NCBI GenBank assembly: GCA_963728285.1
Contig: CAVSJR010000003.1
Span: 310,001 to 374,000, forward strand
Origin: CAVSJR01 sp963728285
GTDB taxonomy: Bacteria; Actinomycetota; UBA4738; HRBIN12
Direction of reading: 5' to 3'
Length of the DNA stretch: 64,000 nt
Shown here piece by piece: positions 16,068 to 23,169 of this stretch (its first letter is position 1; every line of letters begins with the position of its first letter). Made by a program: the position numbers and the translations under genes. The notes under the pieces were generated by a model. That model was not told the origin of the DNA and searched no databases. It saw only the letters and a list, made by a program, of their open reading frames with translations.

Positions 16068-16511
16068 TCAGGGCGCGAGCGGGCGATCCTCGAAGGGCGT
16101 GGACAGCACGACGGTGGTGCGCGTGTTGACCCCCGCCTTCTCGCGCAAGCGTCGAATGAGGTCCTCCAGTCGATCGGTGGTCGCCGTTCGCACCTTGAGG
16201 ATGTAGTTGGCCTCGCCCGCGACGCTGAAGCAGTCCTGAACCTCGGGGAACTCCTCGACGCGCTCGGGCAGGTCGTCCGGCTGGCGGGGATCGAGCGGCG
16301 TCACGGCGATGAGCGCGGTGACGAGCAGGCCGACCTCCTCGGCATCGATCACCGCCCGATAGCCACGGATCACGCCGCCCTGTTCCAGCTTCCGCACGCG
16401 GTCGTGGACCGACGAGGGCGACAACCCGACGCGGCGGGCGATGTCGGCGTAGGTCGCGCGAGCGTCCTCCTGCAGCGCGGCGATGATGTCGAGGTCGCGG
16501 TCGTCAACCAC
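16068..16511 (-). CDS. Lrp/AsnC family transcriptional regulator
   Basis: 147-aa regulator. An N-terminal helix-turn-helix (DRDLDIIAALQEDARATYADI, in pieces, then RRVGLSPSSVHDRVRKLE) is followed by an Lrp-type ligand-binding domain (GYRAVIDAEEVGLLVTALIAV, then VAGEANYILKVRT). It probably senses an amino acid. I chose GTG 16511 because TATGCT ends exactly 7 nt before it and the product then begins like other Lrp proteins; ATG 16523 is the alternative. It is divergent from the reverse transcriptase gene, with a 142-bp structured spacer between. Confidence 0.88.
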   Translation of the reverse strand: MVDDRDLDIIAALQEDARATYADIARRVGLSPSSVHDRVRKLEQGGVIRGYRAVIDAEEVGLLVTALIAVTPLDPRQPDDLPERVEEFPEVQDCFSVAGEANYILKVRTATTDRLEDLIRRLREKAGVNTRTTVVLSTPFEDRPLAP

Positions 16512-16518
16512 GTGCTTC

Positions 16519-16524
16519 AGCATA
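16519..16524 (-). promoter_or_regulatory. -10 box TATGCT for the Lrp/AsnC gene
   Basis: Reverse-strand TATGCT (16524-16519) is followed by 7 nt and then GTG 16511, predicting a leaderless transcript. It overlaps the alternative ATG at 16523, which argues against that start. Confidence 0.5.
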
Positions 16525-16540
16525 CGGGGGAGCGCGGATC

Positions 16541-16647
16541 CCGGGCCGGGGGACTGGCGAACCCCCCGCCCGGCGGATTGCTCATCCGCCACCCTCCGCG
16601 GTACAACGTGCGATGGATCGGGCCCTCCCTCCCTCGGGCCGGGAGGG
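16541..16647 (+). other. Hairpin-rich leader upstream of the reverse transcriptase gene
   Basis: Three inverted repeats follow one another in the spacer between the Lrp gene and the reverse transcriptase gene. Hairpin 1 pairs 16541-16552 with 16562-16573 (11 of 12 bp, 9-nt loop). Hairpin 2 pairs GGCGGAT (16572-16578) with ATCCGCC (16584-16590), perfect, 5-nt loop. Hairpin 3 pairs CCCTCCC (16623-16629) with GGGAGGG (16641-16647) and would hide the GGAGG ribosome site of the next gene. It may be a noncoding RNA partner of the reverse transcriptase, a translational control leader, or simply GC-rich dyads. No retron msr/msd layout could be established. Confidence 0.4.
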
Positions 16648-16653
16648 TGCCAG

Positions 16654-17376
16654 ATGGGCGATCGTGTGCGCGACTCGGGCGATTCCATGTGGCTCGAGCC
16701 GATCCGCAAGGCCGGCGGCGGAGTCCGCCTGATCGCCCACCTCTCCTCGGCGGACCTTCACGACTACCACGCGAGCGTCGCGCCGCTCGTGCGTCGGATC
16801 GAGCGTGCCCTCGGGTCGCGATCGTTCGCCAACCGCGCCCGGGCGCGCAGAGCGGGTCCGCCCACGGTGGCACTCGAGCCGTGGCGCATCCCGCGGCGCC
16901 GGTTCCACCGGGCCGCGGCGAGCCTGGCGGCACGCTCGTCGGCATCGGCGATCGCGGATGTGCGCGAGTGCTATGCAAGCATCCACGACGAGGTCCTCGA
17001 TCGGCGGTTGCGTGGACTCGGCGCCTCGCCCCGCGACATCCGTCCCCTTCGCCGGATCCTCGATCGCCTCCACGAGCAAGGCATTCGGGGGCTTCCCATC
17101 GGCCCCGAGCCATCCGCGGCGCTCGCGGACGCCGTCCTGGCTCGAGTCGATCGGGCACTCGAGGGAGCACGCGTGCGCCACCTCCGCTGGGTCGACGACG
17201 TCTGGATGTTCGCGGCGAACGAACGATCGGCCGTCTCGGCGATGCGAGTGCTCGAGGACGCCCTCGCCGACGTTTCGCTCTCGCCCGCACCGGAGAAGAC
17301 GCGCCTCGTGGAGCTGGATGCGATGGCCGACCGCGTTCGTGGCCAACGACTGTCGCCCGCAGGCGCCCGCCTATAA
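16654..17376 (+). CDS. Compact reverse transcriptase-domain protein
   Basis: 240-aa protein with the core motifs of a reverse transcriptase in order. IRKAGGGVR (about 17-25) resembles RT motif 1. ADVRECYASI (101-110) is motif A with catalytic Asp102. GLPIGPEPSAALADAVL (146-162) is motif B. RWVDD (178-182) is motif C with Asp181 and Asp182, where most enzymes have Y-A-DD. SPAPEKTRLV (about 210-219) is the following K-T motif. There is no maturase, thumb-length or HNH extension, so it is not a group II intron enzyme, and it lacks the VTG motif of retrons. It best fits the broad unknown/Abi-like RT groups. GGGAGGG lies 6 nt before ATG 16654. Function unknown. Confidence 0.72.
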   Translation: MGDRVRDSGDSMWLEPIRKAGGGVRLIAHLSSADLHDYHASVAPLVRRIERALGSRSFANRARARRAGPPTVALEPWRIPRRRFHRAAASLAARSSASAIADVRECYASIHDEVLDRRLRGLGASPRDIRPLRRILDRLHEQGIRGLPIGPEPSAALADAVLARVDRALEGARVRHLRWVDDVWMFAANERSAVSAMRVLEDALADVSLSPAPEKTRLVELDAMADRVRGQRLSPAGARL

Positions 17377-17377
17377 T
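17372..17377 (+). promoter_or_regulatory. -10 box TATAAT for the amidohydrolase gene
   Basis: A perfect TATAAT overlaps the TAA stop of the reverse transcriptase gene (17374-17376) and ends 6 nt before GTG 17384. It gives the amidohydrolase its own, probably leaderless, transcript. Confidence 0.6.
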
Positions 17378-17383
17378 CGCGCC

Positions 17384-18898
17384 GTGCGAACGCTCTATCG
17401 CGCGTCCCGGGTCCACACCTTCTCCCTGCCGCCGGAGGGGGAGTGGGTCTTGATCGACGGCCGCCACGTCGAACGGGTCGGCTCGGGTGATCCACCCGCG
17501 GCGGACCGCGTGGTCGAGCTCCCGGGGAGCACGATCGTGCCGGGGATGATCGACACCCACGTCCACCTCACGGGGACGGGGGTGCACCTCGCGCATCCGC
17601 AGATCGCCCGCGCCCGATCCGCGGCGGAATTGACGTCGACGCTGCGCGAGATCTGCGCCGGGCGCGACGGCCCGACCCTGGTCCACGGCTTCGACGAGTC
17701 CACCTGGGACGATCCCCGCCTTCCGTCCATGTCGGAGCTCGATGCGGTGACGCGGCAGGCGCTCGTCGTCGTTCGGGTCGACGGCCACCTGTCGCTCGGG
17801 AACCGGCCGGCCGTTCAGTCGGCGGGCGTGCTCGACGCCCCCGGGGCCGAGGCCCTCCGGGAGGGAGGTCCGGCGGCGGTCGTGACGCTCGAGGCGAACG
17901 CTCGCCTGAAGCGCTGGGTGAGCTCGCAGCTCGGCGATGGGGAGGTGCAGGAGCTGCAGCTCGACGCCGCTGCGGCGGCGGCCTCGCGCGGAGTGACCTG
18001 CGTCCACGAGATGTCCATGCCGGCGGAGCGAGGCCTGCGAGATCTCGATGTGCTGATGCGACATCGCGATCGACTCCCGGTCGACGTCGTCACCTACGTC
18101 GCCACGACGGATATCCCTCAGGTGATGGACCTCGGCCTGCCGAGGATCGGGGGGGACCTGCCCGTCGACGGCTCGATCGGCGCGCACACCGCGGCGCTGC
18201 AGGCGCCGTACGCGGATCGCCCCGACACGTCGGGCACCCTCGCGTTCGCGGGAGACGAGCTCGTCGAGTTCGTCCACGGCGGACACGCCGCGGGGCTTCA
18301 GGTCGGCGTTCACGCGATCGGCGACCGCGCGATCGATCAGGTCCTGACGACGTGGGAGCGCGTCTACGGCACGCTCGACTCGCGCGAGCGCCGGCACTTC
18401 CGGGCGCGCCGCCACCGAATCGAGCACTTCGAGATGGCCTCCCAGGTGCAGATCGAGCGGGCGGGCATGCTCGGCCTCGCGCTGTCGTTTCAGCCGGCGT
18501 TCGATTCCGCCTGGGGCGCAGCGGAAGGCATGTACGAACGGCGACTCGGTCCGGAGCGCGCGGCGGCGATGAATCCGATTCGCTCGTGCTTCGAACGCGG
18601 GATCGTCGTCGGCGTCGGCTCCGATTCGCCGATCACGGCGCTCGATCCGATGGCGGGGATCGCGGCGCTGGAATCTCATCACGACCCGGCGCAGCGACTC
18701 TCGAGGACCGAGGCGCTGCACCTGTCGACGTTCGGAGGCGCGAGGCTCGCGCATCAGGAGGACAAGAAGGGCGCGCTCGTTCCGGGCATGCACGCGGACT
18801 TCGCCGCCTATGAGGTCGATCCCACGAGCGAGCCGGACATCCGTCGCGCGCGACCGGTGTTGACGGTCTCGCTCGGTCGCGAGGTGTTCGCCGCATAG
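17384..18898 (+). CDS. Amidohydrolase family protein (YtcJ-like)
   Basis: 504-aa metal-dependent hydrolase. It opens with a small beta domain, then PGMIDTHVHLTG (about residues 50-61) with the HxH metal site. Further ligands and signature pieces are VHAIGDRAID, RIEHFEMA and SDSPITALDPM with the catalytic Asp. It closes with GALVPGMHADFAAYEVDP, typical of the YtcJ / N-substituted formamide deformylase branch. The substrate is unknown. GTG 17384 is set by a perfect TATAAT 6 nt upstream. It follows the reverse transcriptase gene by 7 bp but has its own promoter, so a functional link is unproven. Confidence 0.85.
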   Translation: MRTLYRASRVHTFSLPPEGEWVLIDGRHVERVGSGDPPAADRVVELPGSTIVPGMIDTHVHLTGTGVHLAHPQIARARSAAELTSTLREICAGRDGPTLVHGFDESTWDDPRLPSMSELDAVTRQALVVVRVDGHLSLGNRPAVQSAGVLDAPGAEALREGGPAAVVTLEANARLKRWVSSQLGDGEVQELQLDAAAAAASRGVTCVHEMSMPAERGLRDLDVLMRHRDRLPVDVVTYVATTDIPQVMDLGLPRIGGDLPVDGSIGAHTAALQAPYADRPDTSGTLAFAGDELVEFVHGGHAAGLQVGVHAIGDRAIDQVLTTWERVYGTLDSRERRHFRARRHRIEHFEMASQVQIERAGMLGLALSFQPAFDSAWGAAEGMYERRLGPERAAAMNPIRSCFERGIVVGVGSDSPITALDPMAGIAALESHHDPAQRLSRTEALHLSTFGGARLAHQEDKKGALVPGMHADFAAYEVDPTSEPDIRRARPVLTVSLGREVFAA

Positions 18899-18917
18899 GG
18901 CGCGGCGTGGAGCGCGT

Positions 18918-18947
18918 TTGACACCCCCCGACCCCCGCACCTACAGT
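18918..18947 (+). promoter_or_regulatory. Promoter TTGACA-18-TACAGT for a small RNA
   Basis: A perfect -35 TTGACA (18918-18923) and -10 TACAGT (18942-18947) are separated by 18 bp, the best housekeeping-type promoter in the window. It begins 20 bp after the amidohydrolase stop. No credible ORF follows; initiation is expected near 18954. Confidence 0.6.
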
Positions 18948-18953
18948 ACGCAC

Positions 18954-19057
18954 CGCGTCGGCGCTCAGGCGGCGATGCACCAGGACCCAAGAGGCTGAGT
19001 AGAGAACGCGGCGCCCCGGCGCCGCGGCACCAAAGGTCTCTTGGGTCCTTTCTCTTT
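18954..19057 (+). ncRNA. Candidate free-standing small RNA with terminator
   Basis: The segment lies in a 347-bp gene-free gap (18899-19245). After a strong promoter, a 12-bp perfect helix pairs 18982-18993 with 19038-19049. An inner GC helix pairs 19007-19013 with 19020-19026, and a purine-rich internal loop (GAGTAGAGAA opposite ACCAAAGG) lies between. TTTCTCTTT follows at once (19049-19057), as in a terminator. A rival helix CCAAAG / CTTTGG (19030-19035 with 19053-19058) could compete. I do not recognise it as SRP RNA, 6S, tmRNA, RNase P or a known riboswitch. It could also be only an elaborate terminator. The rest of the gap up to 19179 holds short GC dyads and nothing else I can name. Confidence 0.45.
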
Positions 19058-19179
19058 GGCCCGGTTCCCTCCGTGGTCCCCGTGGGGTGTCGTTGAATTT
19101 CCCCCCAGCATTGGGGATTCCCCGAAACGGGAACAGATCCCGAGACGCCGGTGTTCAGGCACCCGAACGGGCGGGGTCG

Positions 19180-19207
19180 TTGCACCTGAGCAAACCGAGG
19201 GTACAAT
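19180..19207 (+). promoter_or_regulatory. Promoter TTGCAC-16-TACAAT for the DUF4193 gene
   Basis: -35 TTGCAC (19180-19185) and -10 TACAAT (19202-19207) are separated by 16 bp. Initiation near 19214 would leave a leader of about 32 nt containing GGGAGG (19235-19240), a good Shine-Dalgarno site for ATG 19246. Confidence 0.6.
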
Positions 19208-19245
19208 CCGCGCCGACCGGGACTCTCTCGACCCGGGAGGAAGTC

Positions 19246-19602
19246 ATGGAAGAAATCGAAGAGCAGCTCGACGACGAAGAAATCGTCGAGGACGAGGAGG
19301 CCGACGCCGAGGAGGCCGATGAGGCCGCCGCCACCGCGGCGCCGGCGTCGCCCAAGGACGCGGCCGACGGGGACGTAGAGTCCATCGAGGAGCTGATCGT
19401 CAAGAAGGAGGCGCAGGCGGCGGAGGAGGACGAGGACGACGACGCCGTCCTGGCCCTCACGCGGGAGGAGCGACTCGAGCCGGTCGCCGAGAAGGTCGTG
19501 CCTCCCCAGTCGTCCGAGTTCGTATGCAAGAAGTGCTACCTGGTGAAGCACCGGAGTCAGCTGAGGGACAGGGCCCGGACGCTCTGTCGCGACTGCGCCT
19601 AG
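19246..19602 (+). CDS. DUF4193 family zinc-ribbon protein
   Basis: 118-aa actinobacterial protein. A very acidic N-terminal half (EEIEEQLDDEEIVEDEEAD, in pieces) contains SIEELIVKK, the usual DUF4193 landmark. The C-terminus has CKKCYLVKHRSQL (about 94-106) and ends CRDCA, forming a four-Cys zinc ribbon. Length and ending match the family. Function unknown; related proteins are small, abundant and possibly linked to RNA polymerase, which I only infer. ATG 19246 is fixed by GGGAGG 5 nt upstream; an earlier in-frame ATG at 19087 lies before the promoter and is rejected. Confidence 0.85.
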   Translation: MEEIEEQLDDEEIVEDEEADAEEADEAAATAAPASPKDAADGDVESIEELIVKKEAQAAEEDEDDDAVLALTREERLEPVAEKVVPPQSSEFVCKKCYLVKHRSQLRDRARTLCRDCA

Positions 19603-21876
19603 ACCCGAACCACCTCTCCCTTCCCGTCGCGTCGCTTCTCGCCCTCGCCTCGGGCGTGGCGTGCTCGCTCGCCCTTCCTCCCGCGAACCTCGGGCCCGTG
19701 GCGCTCGTGGCGCTGATCCCGCTCCTGTGGCTCGGTCGACGCGCGACCCCTCGACGCGGCTTCCTGCTCGGGTTCGCCTTCGGCGTCGGGTACTTCGGCG
19801 CGGTCCTGTACTGGATCCTGCTGTTCGGCGAGTTGGCCTGGATCGCGCTCGTGGTCGTGTCGGCGCTGTTCATCGGCGCCTTCGGTGCGCTCGCTCCCGT
19901 CGTCTGGCGCGGCCGGCATCCGATCGCATCGACGTTCGCGCTCGCGGCGCTGTGGACGGCCCTGGAGTGGCTCCGCGCGATGTTCCCGCTGGGCGGGTTC
20001 GCGTGGGGCGGCCTCGCGAGCACCCAGGTGGGGAACCCGGCGCTGCTCCCGCTCGCGTCGGTGACCGGCGGGTGGGGGATCGCGTTCGTCGTCGCCGCCG
20101 TGAACGGGCTGGTGCTGCTCGCCCTCGAACGGTGGCGGGGGAGCCGGGCGTCCGCCGTCATCCTCGTGCTCGTCGCCGCCGCACTCGTGCTCGCTCCCTC
20201 GCTCCTGCCCGCGCCGGCCCCCGACGGACGTCGGCTCAGCGTCGCGGCGGTGCAGGTGGACGTCGCCCGCGCCGACGGGCTCGGGCCCGTGGCGAAGGAT
20301 CGGTCCATCGCCCGCATGCACGCGGCGCTTCATCGCACCCTCGTCGGTCGCGCGCCGGATCTCGTCGTCTGGGGGGAGAGCTCGCTCGACCCCGGCGCGA
20401 ACGATCCGGCGACGCTGCGAGACGTCGGGGACGCGATTCGCGCGGTGGGAGCGCCGACGCTGCTGAGCACCACCCGGCCCGGCCCGACGGGGGGGCTTCG
20501 CCGCGACGCCGTCCTGCTGAGCGCCTCCGGCGTGGAGCTGGACGCCTACTCGAAGGTGCACCTCGTCCCGTTCGGCGAGTTCGTGCCGTGGCGCGCCGCG
20601 CTCGGATGGATCTCGGCGCTCCGCCAGATCCCCTACGACCTCACGCCCGGCGAGCGGGTTCATCCGCTGTCCGGCGCCGGGCTCCCCCCGATCGGCGCCG
20701 TCGTGTGCTACGAGAACAGCTTCCCCGGAATCGACAGGGCCCTGGTGGGCCAGGGGGCGCAGCTGTTGGTGGTCTTGACGAACAACGCGTCCTACGAGGA
20801 GACGGCCGCCTCGCGCCAGCACGTGCTGTTGAGCCGGCTCCGGGCGGTGGAGGAGGGGCGCTGGGTGGTCCACGCCGCGATCTCCGGGATCTCGGCGATC
20901 ATCGATCCCTCAGGAGGCGTCACGGCCGAGGCCGGGCTGTTCCGGCCGGCGGTCCTGGAGTCCGAGGTGCGGGCCTCGACGGTCCGGACGCCGTACTCGC
21001 GCCTCGGCGACTGGGTTCCGTGGCTCTCGATGGCGTTCGCCCTCGCGATGGCGGCCACGCCCCGCCGCCGCGAGCGGGCCCGCGGGGCCCCGCCGCCGCT
21101 GCCGACCGGCGCTCGAACGCTCGTCGTCCTGCCCACCTACAACGAGCGCGACACGATCGACTGGGTCGTGGCGGGCATCCTGGCGCGCCCGGAGTCGCCC
21201 GACGTCGTGGTCGTGGACGACGGCTCGCCGGACGGAACGGGCGAGCTCGTCCGCGCGATCGCGTCGCGCGAGCCCCGGGTCCGGCTCGTGGAGCGCCCGG
21301 GGAAGGCGGGCCTGGCCGAGCGCGTATCTGCTCGGATTTCGCGCCGGCATCGAGGAGGGCTACGACCTGATCGTGGAGATGGACTCCGACCTGTCGCACG
21401 ATCCCGAGGAGCTCTCCGCCCTGCTGGCCGCCGCCGCCGATCACGACCTCGTCATCGGCAGCCGCTACGTGCCGGGGGGCTCGGTCACGAACTGGAGCCG
21501 CGCCCGGCTGTGGCTCTCGCGGGCCGGCAACGCCTACGCGAGGCTCGCGCTCGGGTTTCCGTTGCGGGACGCAACGAGCGGCTACCGGGTGTATCGGCGC
21601 GAGGCGCTGGCGACGTTGCTGACCGAGCCGGTCCGATCCGACGGCTACGGGTTCCAGATCGAGCTCGTGCTGCGAGCCTGGCAGGCCGGGTTCGCGATCG
21701 GCGAGGTCCCCATCACCTTCCGCGAGCGCGAACACGGACAGTCGAAGATCTCCAAGCGGATCATCGTCGAGGCCCTGTGGCTGGTCGCCCTCTGGGGGGT
21801 GAAGCAACGCCTCCAGCCCTCGACCGCGTCGAGCCGGGGCCGCCCGGCCGAGCCCACGAGACGGGGTCCGTCCTAG
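19524..21876 (+). CDS. lnt/ppm1: Lnt-Ppm1 fusion: apolipoprotein N-acyltransferase plus polyprenol-phosphate mannosyltransferase, frameshifted
   Basis: The first ~520 residues are an Lnt: several TM helices, then a nitrilase domain with catalytic Glu in WGESS (about 285), Lys in YSKVHLVPFGEF and Cys in VCYENSFPG (about 395). The rest is a GT2 synthase: TLVVLPTYNERDTI, VVVDDGSPDGTG, EMDSDLSHDP. It would N-acylate lipoproteins and make polyprenol-phosphate mannose, as mycobacterial Ppm1 does with both domains in one chain. The frame breaks near 21315, inside GKAGL...AYLLGF, where one extra base in GGCCG fits. Corrected length is about 783 aa. The start overlaps the DUF4193 gene (ATG 19524 or GTG 19533); no later start keeps the first TM. 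Confidence 0.85.
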
Positions 21877-21963
21877 TCGGGAGGCACGGCGCCCCGGAGT
21901 GGGGAGGCCGGCTCATCCTCGGGGCGGCTTCACTCCGGGCCACCGAATGCCGATGTGCTGGTC

Positions 21964-22404
21964 ATGGATCCCTTGCGGGTGCTCGCCGTCGACGACGAGC
22001 CCGACCTCCGGCGGCTGTTGGAGATCCGCCTCGGGGCGGAGGGGTTCGAGACTCGATTCGCGGCCAGCGCCGAGCAGGGACTCGAGCTGGTCGCCGATTG
22101 GGCTCCGGGGGTCGTCCTGCTGGATCTGATGATGCCGCGCAGGGACGGATGGTGGTTTCTCCGGGAGCTCAAGAAGCGGGAGATGAAGCGGCCCGCGGTC
22201 ATCATCCTGTCGGCACGCTCGGGCGAGGCCGAGCGCCTCATCGCCAGCACCTTTCAGGTGGCGAGCTACGTCACCAAGCCGTTCGACGTGGAGGATCTGG
22301 TCCGGGCCATCCACCGCCTGGGGGCCGGCGTCCTGCAGGCGCTCGACGAGGGCGTTGGGGCTCCCGCCGGCGGCCTGTCCGTGATGTGGAACGACGAGCG
22401 ATAG
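21964..22404 (+). CDS. Single-domain response regulator
   Basis: About 146-aa receiver-domain protein. The acidic pair is in AVDDEPD, the phospho-acceptor Asp is in VVLLDLMMPRRDGW (about residue 54), Ser is in ILSAR and the Lys is in VTKPFD. After the receiver there are only about 30 residues, ending GLSVMWNDER, so there is no DNA-binding output domain. It would act by binding a partner, or as a phosphate relay. No histidine kinase is nearby. ATG 21964 is preferred; GTG 21955 is an alternative. Confidence 0.85.
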   Translation: MDPLRVLAVDDEPDLRRLLEIRLGAEGFETRFAASAEQGLELVADWAPGVVLLDLMMPRRDGWWFLRELKKREMKRPAVIILSARSGEAERLIASTFQVASYVTKPFDVEDLVRAIHRLGAGVLQALDEGVGAPAGGLSVMWNDER

Positions 22405-22497
22405 GCCAGCACGCCACCGCTCCTCACTCTTTCCCCATAACGAACATTATGACAAGTAGCTAGGAAAGGACGCGCTTCCGCCTCCATGCTCACGAAT

Positions 22498-22531
22498 GTG
22501 AGCGGGGGCGGATGCTCCCACCCCCGCTCAC
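22498..22531. terminator. Bidirectional terminator hairpin
   Basis: GTGAGCGGGGG (22498-22508) pairs perfectly with CCCCCGCTCAC (22521-22531), 12-nt loop. It sits between the convergent response regulator and cupredoxin genes. No T-tract follows on either strand, as is common in actinobacteria. The rest of this 150-bp gap holds an AT-rich patch with CATAA-6-TTATG (about 22437-22450) of unknown meaning. Confidence 0.65.
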
Positions 22532-22554
22532 ACGTCACCTCGGTCTTCGCCGGG

Positions 22555-23100
22555 TCAGCCGACGACGATCTTGCCCTGCATCCAGGGGTGGATCGCGCAG
22601 AGGTAGAACAGCTTCGTGCCCGGTCGCGCGGTCACCTGGCGTGGAGATGTCCTGTCCGGGGCGAAGAACAGAGCGAGTCGCCCGGCTTGCTCAGCCCGCC
22701 GTCGCCGTCGACGTCGACCTTTCGCTTCAACGCCCCGCCGCCGAAGTGCGCCCGCAGCGCCTGGTTGCAGACGCGGCAGTTGAAGGTCTCCGACGAAGTC
22801 GGTCGGGAGGTCCGCGTGCTCGACGATGGTGGCCGTGTGCGGGTCCTCGGCCTGGTCGTTGTGCACCCAGCGGAGCTGCTGGCCGGAGTCGACGACCGCC
22901 TTCTCGGGCGAGAAGTGGAACGTGCTGTAGATCAGCTCGTTCGGTTCGATCCTCTCCGTGCCCCGCGTCTGGATCGCGCCGCCGCCCCCGACGGGCCCCC
23001 GCGGAGCTGCATCCTCGCCGGCGAGCGCCATTCCGGCGCCCACCGTGCTGGCGGTCACCACGACCGCCGTCGCGAGCACGAACAGCGTGCGTCTGCTCAT
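22555..23100 (-). CDS. Exported cupredoxin (plastocyanin/halocyanin-like), two compensating frameshifts
   Basis: About 181-aa exported blue-copper-type protein. A signal peptide (MSRRTLFVLATAVVVTASTVG, cut near ALA) is followed by a beta domain with RWVHND holding the first His and a C-terminal LCAIHPWMQGKIVV with the Cys-His-Met ligands. The middle, about 22650-22790, makes sense only in another frame, reading FNCRVCNQALRAHF then VDVDGDGGLSKPGDS; one indel at each end restores the open frame. It probably carries electrons or binds copper outside the cell. A strong GGAGGAGGG precedes ATG 23100; an upstream in-frame ATG at 23154 is rejected. Confidence 0.72.
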   Translation of the reverse strand: MSRRTLFVLATAVVVTASTVGAGMALAGEDAAPRGPVGGGGAIQTRGTERIEPNELIYSTFHFSPEKAVVDSGQQLRWVHNDQAEDPHTATIVEHADLPTDFVGDLQLPRLQPGAAGALRRRGVEAKGRRRRRRRAEQAGRLALFFAPDRTSPRQVTARPGTKLFYLCAIHPWMQGKIVVG

Positions 23101-23169
23101 CCCTCCTCCTTTTCTCCTACGGCAACTACCGCATCGAAGCACAACAGCGCCCAAAACACCAAGTCGGGC

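Noticed and set aside
16523..16709. Longer N-terminus of the Lrp regulator
   Set aside because: It would run through the hairpin leader of the RT and adds Pro/Arg-rich sequence; the promoter position supports GTG 16511.
16512..17376. Retron or group II intron
   Set aside because: The RT lacks the retron VTG region and any maturase or endonuclease domain, and no msr/msd a1-a2 repeat pair or intron domain V/VI could be found near it.
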